From Prostheceraeus crozeri (lineage: Eukaryota; Platyhelminthes; Polycladida; Euryleptidae), in assembly GCA_907163375.1 (NCBI GenBank), contig CAJQUW010014405.1:1-64000 (forward strand): DNA of 64,000 nt, in the 5' to 3' direction. The translations under genes were made by a program, and so were the position numbers. This document shows, piece after piece, positions 58,786-64,000 of this stretch. The notes under the pieces were generated by a model that saw only the letters and a list, made by a program, of their open reading frames with translations, was not told the origin of the DNA and did not search any database. Each line of letters begins with the position of its first letter. Position 1 is the stretch's first letter.

Positions 58786-59740
58786 CCGAACAGCAAAAAG
58801 ACAGATGTCATTTTTGCCTTTTACCGTACGTCTCTTTAACGAATTAGCATGAAATTTTATCTCTTCACATTTATTTCGAACAATGCTTTATTTCTTTATA
58901 AACGAAAGACAGCACAATTCGTGACAGTGGAGCAGAATCTGCATGTATGTTCTTACCTTTTGATTCCCATTCAAGAAATACAACACTTATCAATCTTCAA
59001 AAGGGGTACATAATTGTATAAAAGCTTCCTTAAGCGTCAATTATTGTCAATAATCTCTATACACAGCATGTAAAAAATATTTGTAGGCCTTACGTCCGTC
59101 GATATAGTCAACCCAATGTCCAAGCTGCCCATTGTGTATTTAACAATACAAGCTTTTCATCGATCAAAAATAATTCATATTTTTGCACTTAACTTAGACA
59201 AGTCTCAGAATTTTTCAATCCCATATCTTTTTATATAGCCATCATTTTGCTCAGTTGCACCTACCTGGTCGCTAACTTTACACACGCCAACCAGATGTGT
59301 AGTATAGACGATAGCAGCAGCAAAAACTCGAATTTCGAATGTATTTTTTCCCAAATTACCAACTATACGAAGCGCGTGATATGGCAACATCAAGCCAGTG
59401 TCGAATAGTGATTGCTCTTCCTTTTCTTCCTTATAGATCGGCTGAAACCTGCATCGCAATATTTGAATGACGGGCGAAGCAGCTTGTTCGTTATATTATA
59501 TTAGACGTGGGCAGCTTAAAAGTATGTTAATTTTACAGTGATTCTTGCTTAGAGCCTTGCCAAGAAAGTTTTTATGATCTACTTTTAGAAATAATTTATG
59601 AATGATACAGGGTAGTCGCTGAAATCGTTAATAGCCTTGTACGGAAGGAAATTCCATTTTGTTGCCATTGAAATTGAAAACTGAAAACACTCCCTTGTAA
59701 TGGCGATGTTTCAAATTTTTAAGATAAATAAAATTACAAT
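58786..59740. other. no gene seen
   Basis: AT-rich DNA without a motif that I recognise. A minus-strand open frame 59205-59459 has no family features. Confidence 0.35.
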
Positions 59741-59790
59741 CTGTAAACCGCCCGACGTTTCGTCCGCCGCGGACTTATTCATGGACAAAC
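59741..59790 (-). ncRNA. hammerhead-ribozyme-like motif, core incomplete
   Basis: On the minus strand a stem GTCCG-CGG-CGGAC is directly followed by GAAAC and GTCGGGCGG, as in hammerhead stem II plus the GAAA core. The CUGAUGA box expected before the stem reads ATGAATAA, so the motif is probably a dead copy. Such motifs are known in Penelope-like elements and retrozymes. No element body was recognised beside it. Confidence 0.45.
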
Positions 59791-59982
59791 TGGCATTGGT
59801 GAGCGATGGTTTAAATATCAAAAATGACTTCTCGTCAATTCGTGTTTCCTATTCATGGATGGACAATGGATCCTGATGTAATTCGCTTCAGCCACCCTAG
59901 TATGAATAGGGTTGCTGAGGCGAGCGATGATATCGACATCAAAGTCGTCTATAGAAAAAGAACGATCAGAATAGTAGTATAT

Positions 59983-60038
59983 AGTGTGACATCCGGTGCG
60001 ACGCTTCTCTTCGCTTCGCTTGCGCCGGATGTCACACT
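59983..60038. other. 14-bp hairpin around a GC-rich loop
   Basis: AGTGTGACATCCGG (59983-59996) pairs perfectly with its complement at 60025-60038 across 28 bp of TCTTCGCTTCGC-like sequence. The GC content contrasts with the AT-rich surroundings. It may be the end of a small fold-back repeat. Confidence 0.5.
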
Positions 60039-60216
60039 TTTGCGGGTTTTTTCAAAAAAAAAATTTCAAAAATTTAGGTAGACTTCAAATTTCACGTGGC
60101 CGAAGGGGCGAAAATTTAGGTAGTGACAAATTTTCAAAAAAATCAAAATTTCAAAAATTTAGCCGGTCTCAAAATATCACGTAATCTCAAATTTGTGATT
60201 ATGACATTTTGCTCCC

Positions 60217-60355
60217 AAAATCATGACCGTTCCAGGACACCGAAAATCATAAAAGTTAAGAATCTCAAATTTGTGAATTACAATTCTTACCTTGAAAATC
60301 ATGACCGTTCCAGGACACCGAAAATCATAAAAGTTGAGAATTTCAAATTCATGAA
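60217..60355. repeat. two-copy 77-bp direct repeat
   Basis: AAAATCATGACCGTTCCAGG and the following 40 bp occur at about 60217-60278 and again at about 60294-60355 with few changes. The upstream 60050-60180 also repeats AAAATTTAGGTAG and CAAAATTTCAAAAATTTAG words. No gene. Confidence 0.65.
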
Positions 60356-60689
60356 TTTTATCCATCTTTCAGGTTTTTAAAATATATCATGTGACTAAAA
60401 ATATTTCTTTAAGAATGTAACACAATCTCTTAGAATGCCTGTTATTGTTACTGCTTTGCACTCTGATGAACCACCCAATTGTAGGGAACAGCTGCTCCCG
60501 CATATATGATATAATTGCTGCTGCTCATCGCATTCCTCAGCCATTGAATTACAGAGTAAGCAGCTGCTACCCGTATTAAAGATTAAGGATCAAAAATGCC
60601 GTGGAATATATTGCAGCATATAGGAAGTAAGACTTCATTTGCAATTCCATTAATCATAACTAGTGACTGTTTTCTTTCTTCATTGCAAA

Positions 60690-60941
60690 ATGCCAAAACG
60701 TACTGCCGCGGAAGCTTTTTCGTTTTACATGCCGATTTTACTAAACTTAATTAAAGAAGAGCACAAGGAAACTGCGAATAAATACTTTGAAGAGTGGAAG
60801 TTAGAAATTCAATCGAGAAAGAAGAACAAATTGGACTCTCAAAAACAAGTGGAGGATATTACAGTAAAAATAGAACAGTATCTGACCACTACTACAATTC
60901 CTCAGTTCAATGTTACAAATAACAACAATGAAATTAGATAA
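60690..60941 (+). CDS. small open frame of unknown function ending in the tRNA array
   Basis: 83 residues from the ATG at 60690 (MPKRTAAEAF). The middle is helical and charged (IKEEHKETANKYFEEWKLEI, KNKLDSQKQVEDITVKIEQY), the C terminus Thr/Asn-rich. The last seven codons and the stop (from 60920) belong to the first unit of the 298-bp tRNA repeat, so every repeat carries this tail. It could be a real short gene or a chance frame; no family was recognised. Confidence 0.3.
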   Translation: MPKRTAAEAFSFYMPILLNLIKEEHKETANKYFEEWKLEIQSRKKNKLDSQKQVEDITVKIEQYLTTTTIPQFNVTNNNNEIR

Positions 60942-60971
60942 ACGATAGATCAAATTGCCATGCAAAAGATG

Positions 60972-61045
60972 TGCGGCTGGTAGGATTCGAACCTACGACC
61001 AAGGTTAACTAGACCTGTGCTCTAACCATCTGAGCTACGAGCCAC
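60972..61045 (-). tRNA. tRNA-Thr(AGT)-like, copy 1
   Basis: 74 nt on the minus strand. The D arm GCTC-AGATGGTTA-GAGC gives the A box, the T arm GTAGG-TTCGAAT-CCTAC the B box. The anticodon loop CTAGTTA has T33 and anticodon AGT (Thr); position 37 is T, which is unusual, and the anticodon stem has four good pairs. The acceptor pairs GTGGCT with AGCCGC (one G-U), but the seventh pair is C-C and one extra base precedes the usual T8-A9. The oddities leave open a tRNA pseudogene or tRNA-derived repeat. A TTTT terminator follows at 60967-60964. Confidence 0.7.
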
Positions 61046-61269
61046 TTACGCGACTCTGTCAGTTGGCTGGATCAAACCCTCACCACCACACATCAGTTGT
61101 CAAGGCAATAATAATCAATGAATAAATAACACGTCACAATTGTGACCGCCGACATTAAGGCAAGTAGCGGGGATCCATTGTCCACCAAAGCATCTTAAAC
61201 CATGTCGTGAATGCAATTAACAACAATGAAATTAGATAAACGATAGATCAAATTGCCATGCAAAAGATG

Positions 61270-61343
61270 TGCGGCTGGTAGGATTCGAACCTACGACCAA
61301 GGTTAACTAGACCTGTGCTCTAACCATCTGAGCTACGAGCCAC
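61270..61343 (-). tRNA. tRNA-Thr(AGT)-like, copy 2
   Basis: Identical by eye to copy 1, one 298-bp unit away, with the same Pol III terminator. Confidence 0.7.
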
Positions 61344-61567
61344 TTACGCGACTCTGTCAGTTGGCTGGATCAAACCCTCACCACCACACATCAGTTGTCA
61401 AGGCAATAATAATCAATGAATAAATAACACGTCACAATTGTGACCGCCGACATTAAGGCAAGTAGCGGGGATCCATTGTCCACCAAAGCATCTTAAACCA
61501 TGTCGTGAATGCAATTAACAACAATGAAATTAGATAAACGATAGATCAAATTGCCATGCAAAAGATG

Positions 61568-61641
61568 TGCGGCTGGTAGGATTCGAACCTACGACCAAGG
61601 TTAACTAGACCTGTGCTCTAACCATCTGAGCTACGAGCCAC
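61568..61641 (-). tRNA. tRNA-Thr(AGT)-like, copy 3
   Basis: Identical by eye to copy 1, same unit structure. Confidence 0.7.
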
Positions 61642-61865
61642 TTACGCGACTCTGTCAGTTGGCTGGATCAAACCCTCACCACCACACATCAGTTGTCAAG
61701 GCAATAATAATCAATGAATAAATAACACGTCACAATTGTGACCGCCGACATTAAGGCAAGTAGCGGGGATCCATTGTCCACCAAAGCATCTTAAACCATG
61801 TCGTGAATGCAATTAACAACAATGAAATTAGATAAACGATAGATCAAATTGCCATGCAAAAGATG

Positions 61866-61939
61866 TGCGGCTGGTAGGATTCGAACCTACGACCAAGGTT
61901 AACTAGACCTGTGCTCTAACCATCTGAGCTACGAGCCAC
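61866..61939 (-). tRNA. tRNA-Thr(AGT)-like, copy 4
   Basis: Identical by eye to copy 1, same unit structure. Confidence 0.7.
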
Positions 61940-62163
61940 TTACGCGACTCTGTCAGTTGGCTGGATCAAACCCTCACCACCACACATCAGTTGTCAAGGC
62001 AATAATAATCAATGAATAAATAACACGTCACAATTGTGACCGCCGACATTAAGGCAAGTAGCGGGGATCCATTGTCCACCAAAGCATCTTAAACCATGTC
62101 GTGAATGCAATTAACAACAATGAAATTAGATAAACGATAGATCAAATTGCCATGCAAAAGATG

Positions 62164-62237
62164 TGCGGCTGGTAGGATTCGAACCTACGACCAAGGTTAA
62201 CTAGACCTGTGCTCTAACCATCTGAGCTACGAGCCAC
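62164..62237 (-). tRNA. tRNA-Thr(AGT)-like, copy 5
   Basis: Identical by eye to copy 1, same unit structure. Confidence 0.7.
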
Positions 62238-62461
62238 TTACGCGACTCTGTCAGTTGGCTGGATCAAACCCTCACCACCACACATCAGTTGTCAAGGCAA
62301 TAATAATCAATGAATAAATAACACGTCACAATTGTGACCGCCGACATTAAGGCAAGTAGCGGGGATCCATTGTCCACCAAAGCATCTTAAACCATGTCGT
62401 GAATGCAATTAACAACAATGAAATTAGATAAACGATAGATCAAATTGCCATGCAAAAGATG

Positions 62462-62535
62462 TGCGGCTGGTAGGATTCGAACCTACGACCAAGGTTAACT
62501 AGACCTGTGCTCTAACCATCTGAGCTACGAGCCAC
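62462..62535 (-). tRNA. tRNA-Thr(AGT)-like, copy 6
   Basis: Identical by eye to copy 1, same unit structure. Confidence 0.7.
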
Positions 62536-62759
62536 TTACGCGACTCTGTCAGTTGGCTGGATCAAACCCTCACCACCACACATCAGTTGTCAAGGCAATA
62601 ATAATCAATGAATAAATAACACGTCACAATTGTGACCGCCGACATTAAGGCAAGTAGCGGGGATCCATTGTCCACCAAAGCATCTTAAACCATGTCGTGA
62701 ATGCAATTAACAACAATGAAATTAGATAAACGATAGATCAAATTGCCATGCAAAAGATG

Positions 62760-62833
62760 TGCGGCTGGTAGGATTCGAACCTACGACCAAGGTTAACTAG
62801 ACCTGTGCTCTAACCATCTGAGCTACGAGCCAC
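62760..62833 (-). tRNA. tRNA-Thr(AGT)-like, copy 7
   Basis: Identical by eye to copy 1, same unit structure. Confidence 0.7.
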
Positions 62834-63057
62834 TTACGCGACTCTGTCAGTTGGCTGGATCAAACCCTCACCACCACACATCAGTTGTCAAGGCAATAAT
62901 AATCAATGAATAAATAACACGTCACAATTGTGACCGCCGACATTAAGGCAAGTAGCGGGGATCCATTGTCCACCAAAGCATCTTAAACCATGTCGTGAAT
63001 GCAATTAACAACAATGAAATTAGATAAACGATAGATCAAATTGCCATGCAAAAGATG

Positions 63058-63131
63058 TGCGGCTGGTAGGATTCGAACCTACGACCAAGGTTAACTAGAC
63101 CTGTGCTCTAACCATCTGAGCTACGAGCCAC
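63058..63131 (-). tRNA. tRNA-Thr(AGT)-like, copy 8
   Basis: Identical by eye to copy 1, same unit structure. Confidence 0.7.
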
Positions 63132-63355
63132 TTACGCGACTCTGTCAGTTGGCTGGATCAAACCCTCACCACCACACATCAGTTGTCAAGGCAATAATAA
63201 TCAATGAATAAATAACACGTCACAATTGTGACCGCCGACATTAAGGCAAGTAGCGGGGATCCATTGTCCACCAAAGCATCTTAAACCATGTCGTGAATGC
63301 AATTAACAACAATGAAATTAGATAAACGATAGATCAAATTGCCATGCAAAAGATG

Positions 63356-63429
63356 TGCGGCTGGTAGGATTCGAACCTACGACCAAGGTTAACTAGACCT
63401 GTGCTCTAACCATCTGAGCTACGAGCCAC
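63356..63429 (-). tRNA. tRNA-Thr(AGT)-like, copy 9
   Basis: Identical by eye to copy 1, same unit structure. Confidence 0.7.
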
Positions 63430-63653
63430 TTACGCGACTCTGTCAGTTGGCTGGATCAAACCCTCACCACCACACATCAGTTGTCAAGGCAATAATAATC
63501 AATGAATAAATAACACGTCACAATTGTGACCGCCGACATTAAGGCAAGTAGCGGGGATCCATTGTCCACCAAAGCATCTTAAACCATGTCGTGAATGCAA
63601 TTAACAACAATGAAATTAGATAAACGATAGATCAAATTGCCATGCAAAAGATG

Positions 63654-63727
63654 TGCGGCTGGTAGGATTCGAACCTACGACCAAGGTTAACTAGACCTGT
63701 GCTCTAACCATCTGAGCTACGAGCCAC
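63654..63727 (-). tRNA. tRNA-Thr(AGT)-like, copy 10
   Basis: Identical by eye to copy 1, same unit structure. Confidence 0.7.
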
Positions 63728-63951
63728 TTACGCGACTCTGTCAGTTGGCTGGATCAAACCCTCACCACCACACATCAGTTGTCAAGGCAATAATAATCAA
63801 TGAATAAATAACACGTCACAATTGTGACCGCCGACATTAAGGCAAGTAGCGGGGATCCATTGTCCACCAAAGCATCTTAAACCATGTCGTGAATGCAATT
63901 AACAACAATGAAATTAGATAAACGATAGATCAAATTGCCATGCAAAAGATG

Positions 63952-64000
63952 TGCGGCTGGTAGGATTCGAACCTACGACCAAGGTTAACTAGACCTGTGC
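63952..64000 (-). tRNA. tRNA-Thr(AGT)-like, copy 11, cut by window end
   Basis: The 3' part of the eleventh copy (T arm through the anticodon region); its 5' part lies beyond the window. Confidence 0.7.

Larger units (their letters stand above)
60920..64000 (-). repeat. 298-bp tandem array, each unit with one tRNA gene
   Basis: The unit AACAACAATGAAATTAGATA ... repeats every 298 bp exactly; the word GTGCGGCTGG starts at 60971, 61269, 61567, 61865, 62163, 62461, 62759, 63057, 63355, 63653 and 63951. The units appear identical by eye. The array runs past the window edge. Each unit has a tRNA with A box and B box on the minus strand and an AAAA (TTTT on the minus strand) Pol III stop seven bases after the tRNA end. 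Extreme identity implies recent amplification or strong homogenisation, or partly an assembly effect. Confidence 0.95.

Noticed and set aside
59824-60081. 85-codon frame over the 14-bp hairpin
   Set aside because: Runs through a hairpin and simple-sequence DNA; no protein features.
60972-61045. Anticodon GTT (Asn) reading of the tRNA
   Set aside because: GTT would need a T immediately before it, but the base is A; the seven-base loop CTAGTTA places AGT as the anticodon.
60920-64000. CRISPR-like or centromeric satellite reading of the 298-bp array
   Set aside because: Units are identical throughout with no variable spacers, and each carries a tRNA gene with Pol III signals; a tRNA tandem array explains it.

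Overview
The window is nuclear DNA of an animal. It has split genes with GT-AG introns, LINEs, Penelope-like elements, hAT and Tc1/IS630-type transposons, a full-length Polinton and Pol III tRNA genes. The AT-rich base composition, the element mix and the recurring word TAGGCCTA suggest a marine invertebrate, but no phylum can be fixed from sequence alone.

Layout. 1-3844: a decayed LINE. 4201-6131: a non-autonomous hAT element with perfect ends and an 8-bp target duplication, carrying a tiny second hAT MITE. 8312-8587: a fold-back repeat. 9032-14590: an array of TTATGTCGGATGGACA sites around a decayed transposase-like gene with a PHD-type finger; a Tc1/IS630-type transposon (9301-10984) is nested in it. 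15426-30654 (minus strand): four phase-matched exons of a host amino-acid-transporter-like (Aa_trans/SLC36-like) gene. Its introns hold two Penelope-like remnants, a LINE squeezed between two (CT)n tracts, a 0.9-kb TIR element and smaller repeats. Its first exon lies between the arms of a 3.5-kb inverted repeat (29644-33102).

35686-55924 is a 20.2-kb Polinton/Maverick fossil with ~390-bp inverted repeats and a 6-bp target duplication GTAATA. The left half reads rightward: RING protein, two unknowns, a small basic protein, packaging ATPase, chromodomain integrase, minor-capsid-like proteins, basic core-like protein, major capsid and adenain-like protease. The right half reads leftward: a TBP-like protein, protein-primed DNA polymerase B, a seven-exon spliced gene and an unknown protein. 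A small cysteine-rich gene at the right end reads rightward again. The most unusual points are the TBP-like reading frame (45578-46147), a shared TATATAAGGA-GACATTG promoter word before several genes, and three covarying stem-loops (46571-46740) downstream of the polymerase. Together they suggest that the element carried its own transcription arrangement.

57454-60380 holds a LINE remnant, a hammerhead-ribozyme-like motif and short repeats. From 60920 to the window end there is a perfect 298-bp tandem array, each unit carrying one minus-strand tRNA gene (Thr-AGT-like) with a T4 terminator. Ten complete copies and one partial copy are visible.
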